From a bacterium SCSIO 12827 (GTDB taxonomy: Bacteria; Pseudomonadota; Alphaproteobacteria; Rhodospirillales; Casp-alpha2), in assembly GCA_024397995.1 (NCBI GenBank), contig CP073746.1, positions 2,787,501 to 2,851,500 of the forward strand: a stretch of 64,000 bases of DNA, read 5' to 3'. Under the pieces are notes generated by a model. The model had not been told where the DNA came from, searched no databases, and was given only the letters and a program-made list of their open reading frames with translations. The position numbers and the translations under genes were made by a program. Positions 44,108-58,207 of the stretch are shown here, in pieces (position 1 is the stretch's first letter; each line of letters starts with the position of its first letter).

Positions 44108-45324
44108 TTCATCTGCTCCAGCAGCACGGCCGAGCCGGGAAGACCGGTGGTCGTGTCATTTTGCGCGGCGATACGGTCGCCATAGGCCGTCAACATGGGT
44201 TCATCCTGGACCGCGACGGTTTCATCGGAATGAAAGCCGTTGAATTTGGTCCGCATGGCGCAGCCGTAGGCGCCGGTCTGGCCGATTTCGATATAGTCGC
44301 CTTCCCGCATGTCGGCGGGCAGATAGAACGGCCCCTTCATGTGGTCCAGGCTGTCGCAGGTCGGGCCGTAGAAAGCATAACCGATCAGCGGCTTCTGGAA
44401 CCGGCCTTCGGTACGGATCGGGCGCACCGGGTAGATGAAGTTCAACGACCCGGCGTCAAACAGGCTGCCGTAGGTGCCGTCGTTGATATACAGGTTATCG
44501 CCCCGGCGCATTTCGACGCGGACCAGGGTGGACCCGCCTTCGGCAACCAGCGCGCGGCCGGGTTCGGCCCAGATTTCGCAAGATTCCGAAATCGGCAGCT
44601 TGTCGACGGCGGCCGTGATTTCATGCATGTAATCGGTCAGCGGCGGCGGCGTCATGTAGGGATAGACCGACGGAAAACCGCCCCCGACATCGACGATGTC
44701 GAGGATGATCCCGGACTTCAGGATCAGATCACGAACCATGTGCAACGCCGTGCCCCAGGCCGACGGCTGCATGCATTGCGAGCCGACGTGGAAGGCGACG
44801 CCCAGGCGGCTGGCGACCTGACGGGCCGCGATCAGCAGATCGGGAGCCGCATCGGGCTGCACGCCGTACTTGGACGACAGTTCCAGTTCCGAATGGTGGT
44901 TGGGAACGGCCAGGCGAACGAGAAGGCTGAGGTCCTGGGCATGGCCCGTCGCCTCGACGATCTTCTTCAACTCCTCCTCGGAATCGAGCACGAAGTGACG
45001 CACCCTGAATTCCTCGTAGGCGCGGCGGATCACGTCCCGGTTCTTCACCGGGTTCATGAAGGCCATTCTGGCGTCGGGGTATCGCCCGGCGATCAGCTCG
45101 ATCTCCGCCAACGAGGCGACATCGAAATTCCGGACCCCAGCGTCATAGACTTCGTCCAGGACTTCCGGCCTGGGGTTGGTCTTGACGGCGTAGAGAATCT
45201 CGCCAGGGAACTCGTTAAGGAAAAAGTGAACCGCGCGTCGGACCGCATGCGGCCGGAGACACGTTACCGGATTGATAGGCGCTAACGAACGAGCCAGCGC
45301 ACGTGCAGAGGGGAACTTTTCCAT
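44104..45324 (-). CDS. ornithine/lysine-type decarboxylase (PLP, fold III)
   Basis: A 407-residue member of the alanine-racemase-fold decarboxylases. The PLP lysine is Lys48 in EILYAVKTNP. The phosphate-binding glycines are in VDVGGGFPS, AEPGRALVAEGG is the next block, and the active-site Cys is in YGPTCDSLD near residue 330. It decarboxylates ornithine to putrescine (lysine to cadaverine in some members). ATG 45324 fits family N-termini; a GTG at 45366 and a TTG at 45342 are alternatives. First gene of ODC / DHS-like / agmatinase-like, with a long leader upstream. Confidence 0.92.
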   Translation of the reverse strand: MEKFPSARALARSLAPINPVTCLRPHAVRRAVHFFLNEFPGEILYAVKTNPRPEVLDEVYDAGVRNFDVASLAEIELIAGRYPDARMAFMNPVKNRDVIRRAYEEFRVRHFVLDSEEELKKIVEATGHAQDLSLLVRLAVPNHHSELELSSKYGVQPDAAPDLLIAARQVASRLGVAFHVGSQCMQPSAWGTALHMVRDLILKSGIILDIVDVGGGFPSVYPYMTPPPLTDYMHEITAAVDKLPISESCEIWAEPGRALVAEGGSTLVRVEMRRGDNLYINDGTYGSLFDAGSLNFIYPVRPIRTEGRFQKPLIGYAFYGPTCDSLDHMKGPFYLPADMREGDYIEIGQTGAYGCAMRTKFNGFHSDETVAVQDEPMLTAYGDRIAAQNDTTTGLPGSAVLLEQMK

Positions 45325-45712
45325 CGCATGGGAAACTCCCAAAACAGCCTCACCAATCGGCCTCACGGGGAGCCCGAACCCGGCGATTTAAAGTCGAACG
45401 ACCCCGCTGTAAAGAACTAATTCTCAAAACGGATCACATCTTTTTGCATTGCACCGATGCGCGGACCACCCGCAGCACCCCCCTCAACGAACCCGCTGTT
45501 TCGGACCCCGGGTAATAAATTGAACCAAAACAATATTATCCGGATTTTTCAGGCTGCTTTTCGGGCCGTTCCGCGCGCGCGCCAGGCGCACTTTTTGCAC
45601 CTTTGTCCGGGGCAAAAAATTTTTATGACAGAGCCCGTTTAAGGGGCTTGGGACGTTAGTCCGCACCTCTTGCGTGGTCCCCGAACAGCGCCGCTGATAG
45701 ACTCGGGGCGCC
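45325..45712 (-). other. long leader/promoter region upstream of the ornithine decarboxylase gene
   Basis: A 388-base divergent region. It is notably less GC-rich than the surroundings and contains a 10-residue open frame (ATG 45449 to TAG 45417, MQKDVIRFEN) on the decarboxylase strand. In alphaproteobacteria ODC genes often carry structured RNA leaders (the speF element); whether this is one cannot be judged without a covariance model. Confidence 0.4.
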
Positions 45713-49985
<4,273 letters not shown>

Positions 49986-49992
49986 GGGCCGG

Positions 49993-50814
49993 TTACCAGA
50001 ACTTCAGACGGTCGTACCAGGCCTTCTCTTCCGCCGCCTGGGGCCGGACCTGCTCACCCGTGAGCATTTCATAGGAATCCATGTACCACTCACTGCCCGG
50101 GAAGTTATGGCCCAGAACCGAAGCGGTCTTGCGCGCTTCGTCCTTGAGGCCGAGGGCAAGATAGGCCTCGGTCAAACGATGCAGGGCCTCGGGCACATGG
50201 GTCGTCGTCTGATACTTGTCGACGACGGCGCGGAAGCGGTTGATGGCGGCCAGATACTGATGCTGGTTGTGATAGTAGCGCCCGATCTCCATCTCCTTGC
50301 CGGCCAGATGGTCATAGGTCAGTTCCATCTTGAACTTGGCGTCGCGGGCGAACTTCGAATCGGGAAAGCGGGTGACGACTTCCTTCAGGCTTTGCAGCGC
50401 CAGGGTCGTCATCTGCTGATCACGGGTGACGTCGGAGATTTGTTCGTAATAAGCCAGCCCCTTCAGATAGTAGGCATAGCCCACATCCTCATGGGTCGGG
50501 TGCAGTTGAATGAAACGGTCGAGTGCGGCGATGGCTTCCTGATAGTTGTTCGACTTGTAATAGCCGTAAGCCGCCATGATCTGCGCCTTGGTGGCCCAGA
50601 CCGAATAAGGGTGTTGGCGCTCGACCTCTTCGAAGGTCAGCGCCGCATCGGCGAACTTGCGGCTGCCCATCAGGTCGACGCCGCGGTTGTACAACTCGTC
50701 CACGGGCTTTTCCACGTAGGCGGGCTTGTCATCCTCGAAGATCGAGCAGGCGGAAACCGCCAGCGACACCGCCAGGACGGGAATGAGGATTCTAATCCGG
50801 TCGGATATGCGCAT
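49993..50814 (-). CDS. bamD: outer membrane protein assembly factor BamD
   Basis: A 273-residue lipoprotein of the BAM complex. The signal has a lipobox ending at Cys23 (AVSACS). TPR repeats follow, including YNRGVDLMGSRKFADAALTFEEVERQHPYS and VTRFPDSKFARDAKFKMEL. It supports outer-membrane protein insertion with BamA. A ten-residue upstream extension (50844) is rejected. First gene of bamD-recN-ligA. Confidence 0.94.
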   Translation of the reverse strand: MRISDRIRILIPVLAVSLAVSACSIFEDDKPAYVEKPVDELYNRGVDLMGSRKFADAALTFEEVERQHPYSVWATKAQIMAAYGYYKSNNYQEAIAALDRFIQLHPTHEDVGYAYYLKGLAYYEQISDVTRDQQMTTLALQSLKEVVTRFPDSKFARDAKFKMELTYDHLAGKEMEIGRYYHNQHQYLAAINRFRAVVDKYQTTTHVPEALHRLTEAYLALGLKDEARKTASVLGHNFPGSEWYMDSYEMLTGEQVRPQAAEEKAWYDRLKFW

Positions 50815-50996
50815 CGGCGGCTGATCTGCTGTGTCAGGTCTCAAGGTCGGACGGCCCTATCCAGTCGGAGCAGGGCGTGCCGGGAGCGGCGAATATATCA
50901 CGCGGGGAAACCAATTGAAAAAGGCCAATATCCCCTTTTCCACGGGATTTGGCCCGGTTTCGCGGGATTGCAAGGCAGGGACAGGAGAAAATGAAA

Positions 50997-51016
50997 GCGG
51001 CGCCCCAAGGCGCCGC
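50997..51016 (-). terminator. terminator after lpxC
   Basis: A perfect GC-rich stem GCGGCGCC/GGCGCCGC with a four-base loop, followed on the minus strand by TTTCATTTTC. It lies 25 bases beyond the lpxC stop and separates it from bamD. Confidence 0.75.
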
Positions 51017-51041
51017 CGCAATCCGCATTATTTCCGCCCCG

Positions 51042-52031
51042 TTAGACGACGGCGGCTTCCGCCTTGATGCCGCCGTCCATGGCGGTCTTCGATTCGTCAC
51101 CGCGCAGAACGTCGTAGCACCAGGCGTCCGGATCGGCGAACAGCTTGTGCAGCAGCGCGTTGTTGATGGCATGGCCTGCCCGTTCAGCCCGGTAGGCGCC
51201 GATGATCTGGCCGCCGGCCAGATACAGGTCGCCGACCGCGTCCAAGGCCTTATGGCGCACGAACTCGTCGTCATGGCGCAGACCACCGTCATTCAGAATC
51301 TTGTCGCCGTCAATCACGATGGCGTTGTCGAGAGAACCGCCACGGGCCAGACCGGCCTTCTGCATGGCTTCGACCTCGTGCATGAAGCCGAAGGTCCGCG
51401 CATTGGCCAGTTCCTTGCAAAACGCGCCATTGACGACACCAAGCCGCAGATGCTGGCGGCGGATGGCCTGGCTTTTGAATTCAATCTCGAAATCGACCGA
51501 GAACACCGGCGACGGGGTCAGTTCGGCGCGGCCGTGGTCGGTTTCCACGGAAACCGGCTTGAGAACGCGGATCACGCGGCGGTCGGCGTCAAGCGCCACC
51601 ACACCGGCGGCGCGGATGATATCGACGAAATGTTGGGAACTGCCGTCCATGACGGGCACTTCCGGGCCGTCCAGTTCGATCCGCACGTTGTCGATGCCGC
51701 AGCCGGCCAGGGCCGCCATCAGGTGTTCGACCGTCCCCACGGAAACACCCTGGTCGTTGGACAGGGCCGAACACATGCGGGTGTCGGAAACACAGTCCCA
51801 GCGCGCGGCGATTGAGCCGTTTTCGGACATGTCGGTGCGGTGGAAATGAATGCCGTGATCGGCGGGGGCAGGATGCAGGGTCAGGGTCACCGGCGCGCCG
51901 GAATGCAGACCGATCCCGGTCAGGGACACCGCTTCCTTCAAGGTCCGTTGGCGAACGGCTTCCTTGATCGCAACTGTCTTAGGCGTTGCTTTGGTCTGCA
52001 GGTCTTTCTGGCCGACGGTGATCAAACCCAT
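51042..52031 (-). CDS. lpxC: UDP-3-O-acyl-N-acetylglucosamine deacetylase
   Basis: A 329-residue zinc enzyme, the committed step of lipid A synthesis. It has SLTGIGLHSGAPVTLTLHPA at the N-terminus, the zinc histidine in VEHLMAALAGCGIDN and the DEFVRHKALDAVGDLYLAG block (second zinc His and catalytic residues). A 35-residue N-terminal extension (QKDLQTKATPKTVAIKEAVRQ) precedes the core. It is separated from ftsZ by a terminator-like hairpin. Confidence 0.96.
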   Translation of the reverse strand: MGLITVGQKDLQTKATPKTVAIKEAVRQRTLKEAVSLTGIGLHSGAPVTLTLHPAPADHGIHFHRTDMSENGSIAARWDCVSDTRMCSALSNDQGVSVGTVEHLMAALAGCGIDNVRIELDGPEVPVMDGSSQHFVDIIRAAGVVALDADRRVIRVLKPVSVETDHGRAELTPSPVFSVDFEIEFKSQAIRRQHLRLGVVNGAFCKELANARTFGFMHEVEAMQKAGLARGGSLDNAIVIDGDKILNDGGLRHDDEFVRHKALDAVGDLYLAGGQIIGAYRAERAGHAINNALLHKLFADPDAWCYDVLRGDESKTAMDGGIKAEAAVV

Positions 52032-52165
52032 AAGGTTCCCTGTTTCTTTCTTTTTTTCGAGACTGTTGCCCGGAACGTCCGGCGCAGGCCCCCAAAGTCG
52101 TAATTTTCAACCGCATCCCCGATCGTGCGATTCTCGCTTCGACACGGTGCGGCAGAATTGAAGAA

Positions 52166-52198
52166 ATCCCAGGCTCTTGAATAAACAGAACCTGGGAT
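52166..52198 (-). terminator. hairpin between ftsZ and lpxC
   Basis: On the minus strand ATCCCAGGTTCT pairs with AGAGCCTGGGAT (12 bp, one G-U) around a nine-base loop, followed by TTTCTTC. It lies about 50 bases after the ftsZ stop: a probable terminator or attenuator. Confidence 0.65.
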
Positions 52199-52248
52199 CC
52201 CCTCAAATCACTAATTGTTTCCGAATGTTACGGTGTTCCACCGTCCCT

Positions 52249-54069
52249 TCAGTTGGCCTGACGGCGGAGGAAGGCCGGGATGTCCAAAAGGTCATCTTCC
52301 GTTTCCGCCGAGGGCAGCCGATCAGCCGGATCAACCCCGCCCAAGGGCGCCTTGACAGGGGCGGCCTGGACCGGGGCCGCTTGCACTGGGGCCGGCGCCT
52401 GAACGGGTGACGGGGCCGGGTTTTCCGCCATTTGCGGTGTTGCCGTACGCGACCGGATCAGGGCGTCGATGGTGCCCCGCTCGGATGTCGCGGCCGGTTG
52501 TGCCGCCGGGGCCGGTTCGGAAACAACGGTTTCCTCGGGTTTTTTGGCCCGTCCGGTGCCCGTGACCCGCTCGAACAGCGACAGACCGCCGCCTTCCTTC
52601 TTGGGCCGGCGAAGCAACCCGCCCATCCTGGAGGTATCGTCATCAGCATTGGAGCCGTTGACCATGGCCGCCACTTCGAAGGGATCGGAACCGCTCGCCG
52701 GGCCGTCCATGGCATCGTCGTCTTCAACCTCGACGGCGCGCTGCGGAATGAAGGATTCCACGTTGCCCACCCCCGGCATGGCCGCCGGAACCCGGGGCTG
52801 CACTTCCGCCGGGGCCGCTTCGGCGGCTTCCGGCGCGCTGTCCAGGACCGCGATGGGGTCGGCATCGTCCTCGGCAACCACATCCATGGCCTCGGAATCG
52901 AGCGAATCGGCAGCCGATTCGGCGACGTCGTCGGTGATTTCCGGCGCCGGCTCGGGGGCCGGAACGGGCTCGTCCCGCATGGTGACGATCGACGGCGCGG
53001 CGGCCTTCGGCTCTTCTTCCGGCCGAGGCACGCGGACCGGCGCGATGCGCTGGGCCTGGTTCAGGATATGCAGGTGCGACGGCTGTTCACCTTCGGCGGC
53101 TTCCAGACCGGTGGCCACGACGGACACCCGCATGCTGCCTTCCATGGACTGATCGAAAGCGGAGCCGATGATGATATAGGCGTCCTCGTCAACTTCGGCA
53201 CGGACCCGGTTGGCGGCTTCATCGACCTCGAACAGCGTGATGTCCTCGCCGCCCGTGATGTTGATCAGCACACCGCGCGCGCCCCGCATGGAGGCGTCGT
53301 CCAGAAGCGGGTTGGAAATAGCCGCTTCCGCCGCGTCGAGCGCCCGGCGTTCGCCGGCGGCCTCGCCCGTGCCCATCATGGCCCGGCCCATGCCCTGCAT
53401 GACGGACTCTACGTCGGCGAAATCCAGGTTGATGAGACCCGGCATCACCATCAGGTCGGTGATCGAGCGCACGCCCGAATACAGCACGTCGTCCGCCATC
53501 TTGAAGGCGTCGGCGAAGGTCGTCTTCTCGTTGGCGACGCGGAACAGGTTCTGGTTGGGGATGATGATCAGGGTATCGACATAACCCGCCAGTTCATCCA
53601 GGCCCTGTTCGGCCAGGCGCATGCGGTGGCTGCCTTCGAACTGGAAAGGCTTGGTCACCACGCCGACCGTCAGAATGCCGTGCTCGCGCGCGGCCTTGGC
53701 GATCACCGGCGCCGCCCCGGTGCCGGTCCCACCACCCATGCCGGCGGCGATGAACACCATGTTGGACTGATGCAGTTCGTCGAGAATTTCGCTGATCGAT
53801 TCCTCGGCGGCGGCCTTGCCGACTTCGGGCTTGGAGCCCGCGCCTAAGCCCTTGGTCACGCCCGTACCCAGCTGGATACGGCGATCAGCTTTGGAGCCCT
53901 TGATGGCCTGGGCGTCCGTGTTGGCGACAATGAAGTCGCAACCTTCGAGATTGGCCGCGATCATGTTGTTGATGGCGTTGCCACCGGCCCCGCCGACACC
54001 GATCACGCTGATCCGAGGTTTCAATTCGGGCGCGTCGTGATCTTCCGGTACTGTAATTTTAATGGTCAT
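52249..54069 (-). CDS. ftsZ: cell division protein FtsZ (long C-terminal linker)
   Basis: A 606-residue tubulin homologue. The GTP-binding signature GGGTGTG is at residues 112-118 and the catalytic T7 loop is near residue 215 (NLDFADV). The conserved globular part ends near residue 330. A disordered Ala/Pro/Glu-rich linker of roughly 250 residues follows, with repeats such as [16 protein letters not shown], and ends in the short C-terminal tail ([14 protein letters not shown]) that binds FtsA. Long linkers are usual in alphaproteobacteria; this one is on the long side. ATG 54069 is the family start. Confidence 0.97.
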   Translation of the reverse strand: MTIKITVPEDHDAPELKPRISVIGVGGAGGNAINNMIAANLEGCDFIVANTDAQAIKGSKADRRIQLGTGVTKGLGAGSKPEVGKAAAEESISEILDELHQSNMVFIAAGMGGGTGTGAAPVIAKAAREHGILTVGVVTKPFQFEGSHRMRLAEQGLDELAGYVDTLIIIPNQNLFRVANEKTTFADAFKMADDVLYSGVRSITDLMVMPGLINLDFADVESVMQGMGRAMMGTGEAAGERRALDAAEAAISNPLLDDASMRGARGVLINITGGEDITLFEVDEAANRVRAEVDEDAYIIIGSAFDQSMEGSMRVSVVATGLEAAEGEQPSHLHILNQAQRIAPVRVPRPEEEPKAAAPSIVTMRDEPVPAPEPAPEITDDVAESAADSLDSEAMDVVAEDDADPIAVLDSAPEAAEAAPAEVQPRVPAAMPGVGNVESFIPQRAVEVEDDDAMDGPASGSDPFEVAAMVNGSNADDDTSRMGGLLRRPKKEGGGLSLFERVTGTGRAKKPEETVVSEPAPAAQPAATSERGTIDALIRSRTATPQMAENPAPSPVQAPAPVQAAPVQAAPVKAPLGGVDPADRLPSAETEDDLLDIPAFLRRQAN

Positions 54070-54176
54070 TTCTCTGCCTCCGATGATTACTTGCCGCCTG
54101 AATAAATGCAACTACGACCGGACCCGCCGTGGATACATTCAGGGGATTGGTTGAAAACATGTTGTTCATTGCTCAT

Positions 54177-55457
54177 TCAGAAATTCTCCCGCAGCCATTG
54201 GCCGAACCGCCCGAAGGCACCACTGCGTTCCTTGATCGGCTGAAAATCGCCCCCAGCCACTTCCAAGGGGTTTTCCACGGCATAGCGGATCAACCCGACC
54301 GAGGTTGCGAACCCCGGCCCCGAAACCGCTTCCGATAGCCCCTCGACCCCGCGCGGCCGGGCCAGGCGAACCTGACGGCCGAGCACGTCTCCGGCGAGTT
54401 CCGCCAATCCGGACAGCTGGCTCGCCCCACCGGTCAGCACCACGCGCTGGCCGATGGCCTTGTCGAACCCGCTGGCCGCCAGACGGTCGCGCACCAGTTC
54501 CATGATTTCCTCGGCCCGTGGCCGGACAATGCCGACCAGAACCGATCGCGGCACTTGTGTCTGAGCCGCTTCCTTGTCTTCGCCGATCAACGGCACGGTG
54601 ATCATTTCCGCGTCGTCGGACGGCGACGGAATGACGCAGCCGAACAGCGTCTTCATGCGCTCGGCGCTTTCCAGGGGCGTCGACAGGCCGCGCGCGATGT
54701 CGTTGGTCATATGCCCGCCGCCCAGGGGGATGACGTCCGTATGAACCAGTTCGCCGTCGCAGAAGATGGCCAGCGACGTGACACCACCGCCGATGTCGAT
54801 ACAGGTGGTGCCGAGTTGCCGTTCGTCATCAACAAGGCACGCCAGGGCGGAGGCGAAGGACGTCGCCACCATGGCCTCGATCTCCAACTGGCAGCGGTCG
54901 ATCACCGTGCGCAGGTTCTTGACCGGGCCCCGTTGCGCCGTCACCAGATGCACATTGGCGCCCAGGCGCGAGCCATACATGCCGCGCGGGTCCCGCACAC
55001 CGCGATTATCGTCAACCGAATAACCGACGGGGATGGAATGGATCAACTCCCGGTCGGCCGGAGTGCCGGCGGTCACCTGTTCCGCCGTCAGCACGCGGTA
55101 CAGGTCCGCCTCCTCGATCTCACGACCACCGATCTCCGCCTCATGGGCGACCAGCTTCGACTTGGGCTTGCCGCAGGACAGGTTGACGAAGACCTTGTGG
55201 ATGTTCTCGCCGACCATGGACTCGGCAACCTCGACCGTGGCCCGGATGGTCGCCTCGGCGGCGTCCAGGTCGATCACGCTGCCCGATTTCAGGCCGTGGG
55301 ATTTCTGATGGCCGATGCCGACGACCCGCGCCGTCACCTGGTTGCTCGACACACCCGTGGTCAGGCGCGCGATCACACAGGAAACCTTGGATGAACCCAG
55401 GTCCAAGGCGGCGATCAGTCCGCTGCGCGGTTTTGCATTTCCCAATGGTTTGTTCAT
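54177..55457 (-). CDS. ftsA: cell division protein FtsA
   Basis: A 426-residue actin-like protein tethering FtsZ to the membrane. Actin-fold motifs: GLIAALDLGSSKVSCVIA near the N-terminus, CIDIGGGVTSLAIF, and VVLTGGASQLSGL. The C-terminus GQWLRENF is the amphipathic membrane helix. Directly upstream of ftsZ. Confidence 0.96.
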   Translation of the reverse strand: MNKPLGNAKPRSGLIAALDLGSSKVSCVIARLTTGVSSNQVTARVVGIGHQKSHGLKSGSVIDLDAAEATIRATVEVAESMVGENIHKVFVNLSCGKPKSKLVAHEAEIGGREIEEADLYRVLTAEQVTAGTPADRELIHSIPVGYSVDDNRGVRDPRGMYGSRLGANVHLVTAQRGPVKNLRTVIDRCQLEIEAMVATSFASALACLVDDERQLGTTCIDIGGGVTSLAIFCDGELVHTDVIPLGGGHMTNDIARGLSTPLESAERMKTLFGCVIPSPSDDAEMITVPLIGEDKEAAQTQVPRSVLVGIVRPRAEEIMELVRDRLAASGFDKAIGQRVVLTGGASQLSGLAELAGDVLGRQVRLARPRGVEGLSEAVSGPGFATSVGLIRYAVENPLEVAGGDFQPIKERSGAFGRFGQWLRENF

Positions 55458-55488
55458 GGCCGTCGTCTCATATGGTCCTTGGTTATTC

Positions 55489-56367
55489 TCACGTTTCCTG
55501 GCCTTTAGGCTTTCGGGGCGGGCGCGGTTTGGCGGCCTTGCGCACGATCAGGCGGTCCGGCAGGCGCAGATCGAGAACCTCCACATCGCGGTCCAAGACC
55601 TTGTGCTGGCGCTCGTACTCCGCCAGCCGCAGCCAGGCGCCGCCGGGATCATCCTCGGGCAGTTGCACGTCGATGCCGTTGTCCAGGGTCAGGGTCCAGC
55701 GCCGCCCGGACACCCACACGGCCGCCCGCACCTGGTTCATCAAATCCGGTTCGGCCTGGAGCGTTTCCAGAAGCGCCTTGGCGTGCTGGGGCGCTTCGGG
55801 GCCGACCACGATGGGCAGGTCGGAAAATCTCTCCAGCCCCTTGTTGAGGATCACCACGCCTTCATCGTCGATCAGATGAAACACGCCCTTGTTTTGCCAA
55901 AGGGCAAGCGGCGAACGTTCCTCGATATGCAGCATCACCGTGCCCGGCAGCATGCGTTCGACCACCGCACGCTTGACCCAGGACAATTTCTCGACCCGTT
56001 CGCGGGCTTCGTCCGGGTCGAAACCGAAGATCGGCGCCCCCCGGGTCAGCTTGAGCGCGGCCAGCAGGTCGTCGCGCGTGGTCTGCGAACGCCCGGTCAC
56101 GAAGATGTCGTCGATGCGCAGACCGACTTCGGCCGTCTGATCGACCGTCCAAGTCTGAGCCTTGGCGTACAACTGCGGCACGATATCGTTGGACCACACC
56201 CACCATCCGCCGCCACCCGCACCGGCCAGCACGGCAACCAGAGCACCCATGCCGACGGCACGGCTCACCTGCCCGCGCAGAACGCGCTTTCTGGGCGCTC
56301 CTGACTTGCGGGCGCGGCGGGTACCCGCCGTCTGGGTATCGTTCGCTTCGGTCTTCTTGTCGGCCAT
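55489..56367 (-). CDS. ftsQ: cell division protein FtsQ
   Basis: A 292-residue bitopic protein. A basic cytoplasmic tail, one transmembrane helix (MGALVAVLAGAGGGGWWVW), then the POTRA domain (VGLRIDDIFVTGRSQTTRDDLLAAL) and the FtsQ beta domain. ATG 56367 has GGAG eight bases upstream and overlaps the ddl stop by three bases, so coupling is likely. Confidence 0.94.
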   Translation of the reverse strand: MADKKTEANDTQTAGTRRARKSGAPRKRVLRGQVSRAVGMGALVAVLAGAGGGGWWVWSNDIVPQLYAKAQTWTVDQTAEVGLRIDDIFVTGRSQTTRDDLLAALKLTRGAPIFGFDPDEARERVEKLSWVKRAVVERMLPGTVMLHIEERSPLALWQNKGVFHLIDDEGVVILNKGLERFSDLPIVVGPEAPQHAKALLETLQAEPDLMNQVRAAVWVSGRRWTLTLDNGIDVQLPEDDPGGAWLRLAEYERQHKVLDRDVEVLDLRLPDRLIVRKAAKPRPPRKPKGQET

Positions 56368-57269
56368 CAATCGCACTCCGCCTGTTCAACCATCCAGACG
56401 ACCAGATCCTGGAAGGACAGGCCCGCATGGGCGGCCTGTTCCGGCACCAGGGATGTGGGCGTCATGCCCGGTTGGGTATTGATTTCCAGCATGTAGAGGG
56501 TGTCGCCGTCGTAGCGGAAATCGGTCCGCGCCACGCCGCGGCAGCCGATCGCCTTGAACGCGCGTTCGGACAGGTCCATTGCCTGGTCGTAGACGCTCTT
56601 GTCGACCTCGGCCGGGATTACATGGATCGACCCGCCGTTCACGTATTTGGCGTCGTAATCGTAGAACCCTCGCCCGGTGGTGATTTCCGTGACCGCCAAG
56701 GCCTTGCCGCCCATGACTGAGACGGTCAGCTCGCGGCCCGGGATATAGCGTTCGATCATCACCAACTCGCCATAGCTCCAACCCGAACCTTCGAACGGCG
56801 GCTCGTTGTCGCCTTCACGGACGATATGCACGCCGACACTGGACCCTTCGTTCATAGGCTTGGCGACATAGGGCCGGGCCATGGGTTCCTTGGCGCGGGC
56901 GGCCTCGATGGTGGTGACGACGTGATCAGCGACGGGAATGCCTTCGGCCTCGAACAGGCGCTTGGCCATGGGCTTGTCCATGGCGACGGCGGAGGCCAGC
57001 ACGCCCGAATGGGTGTAGGGAATGCCCAGGATGTCGAGCAGACCCTGGATGCAGCCGTCCTCACCAAAGCGGCCATGCAGCGCGTTGAACACGGCGTCCG
57101 GACGCGGATAAAGACGCGTGATCAGCGCACCCACGTCGCGCTGCACGTCAATGGTCGTGACCTGATACCCGGCATCCTGCAGGGCCTTGGCGCAAGCAGC
57201 ACCCGATACCAAGGAAACTTCGCGTTCGGCGGACCAGCCGCCCATCAGCACGGCAACATGACCGGTCAT
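56367..57269 (-). CDS. ddl: D-alanine--D-alanine ligase
   Basis: A 300-residue ATP-grasp ligase: [20 protein letters not shown] at the start, the peptide-binding [35 protein letters not shown] (ATP grasp) and [19 protein letters not shown] at the C-terminus. It makes D-Ala-D-Ala for the peptidoglycan stem. ATG 57269 overlaps the murB stop by four bases; the longer frame is rejected. Confidence 0.95.
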   Translation of the reverse strand: MTGHVAVLMGGWSAEREVSLVSGAACAKALQDAGYQVTTIDVQRDVGALITRLYPRPDAVFNALHGRFGEDGCIQGLLDILGIPYTHSGVLASAVAMDKPMAKRLFEAEGIPVADHVVTTIEAARAKEPMARPYVAKPMNEGSSVGVHIVREGDNEPPFEGSGWSYGELVMIERYIPGRELTVSVMGGKALAVTEITTGRGFYDYDAKYVNGGSIHVIPAEVDKSVYDQAMDLSERAFKAIGCRGVARTDFRYDGDTLYMLEINTQPGMTPTSLVPEQAAHAGLSFQDLVVWMVEQAECD

Positions 57270-58207
57270 GGCGTGACCTCCCGCGCCTTGGGCAGGGACG
57301 GCACGCCGATGCGGCGGATTTCCCAATGCAGTTCAACCCCGGTCTCCTCAAGCACCCGACGCCGAACTTCCTCGCCCAGGCCTTCCAGGTCCGCCGCCGT
57401 GGCATTGCCCGTGTTGATCAAGAAGTTGCAATGCTGGGGCGATACCTGGGCCCCGCCCCGCGTCAGACCACGGCAACCGGCTTCGTCGATCAGCGCCCAG
57501 GCCTTGTGGCCATCCGGATTGGCGAAGGTCGATCCGCCCGTGCGCGATTTCACGGGCTGGGTTTCGCCCCGCGCCTTCTGGATGTCGGCCATGCGCCCTG
57601 AAATGGCATCGACGTCGTCGGGCGTGCCCCGGAACGCCGCCCGGGTAAAGATCACGTCGTCCGGCTGGCCGCAGTGGCGGTAGGTAAAGGCCATGTCGGC
57701 CGGGGAGAGGGCCGCAACCTCTCCCCTGCCGGTCACTGCCCATGCGGCCGCGAAAATATCGGAAACTTCGGCGCCGTAAGCCCCGGCGTTCATGCGCAAG
57801 CCACCGCCCACCGTGCCCGGAATACCGATCAGGAATTCAAGACCCGCAAGACCCGCGTCGCGGGCGGCGCGGGAAACATTGACGTCCATGGCCCCGGCCC
57901 CGGCAGTAACCACGTCGCCGTCGACGGAAATTTCCGCGAAAGCCTTGCCCAGACGAATCACCACCCCGCCGACACCGCCGTCGCGGACCAGAAGGTTTGA
58001 CGCCACGCCGATCACCGTGACCGGCACGTCGACGGGCAGGTTCGCCATGAACACCGCAAGGTCGTCCGCGTCCGCCGGCTCGAACAGCACCTCGGCCGGG
58101 CCGCCGACGCGGAACCAGGAAAAACCCGCCAGGGCAGCATTCGCCGTCAGCCGGCCGCGCACGGGTGCAAGCCGGTCGAGCAGCGTCGTATCGTAGCGGA
58201 CCGCCAT
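57266..58207 (-). CDS. murB: UDP-N-acetylenolpyruvoylglucosamine reductase
   Basis: A 313-residue FAD enzyme: [40 protein letters not shown] and [23 protein letters not shown] (FAD and substrate binding), with the C-terminal Glu in the [17 protein letters not shown]-like block. It reduces UDP-GlcNAc-enolpyruvate to UDP-MurNAc. The start overlaps the murC stop. Confidence 0.95.
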   Translation of the reverse strand: MAVRYDTTLLDRLAPVRGRLTANAALAGFSWFRVGGPAEVLFEPADADDLAVFMANLPVDVPVTVIGVASNLLVRDGGVGGVVIRLGKAFAEISVDGDVVTAGAGAMDVNVSRAARDAGLAGLEFLIGIPGTVGGGLRMNAGAYGAEVSDIFAAAWAVTGRGEVAALSPADMAFTYRHCGQPDDVIFTRAAFRGTPDDVDAISGRMADIQKARGETQPVKSRTGGSTFANPDGHKAWALIDEAGCRGLTRGGAQVSPQHCNFLINTGNATAADLEGLGEEVRRRVLEETGVELHWEIRRIGVPSLPKAREVTP

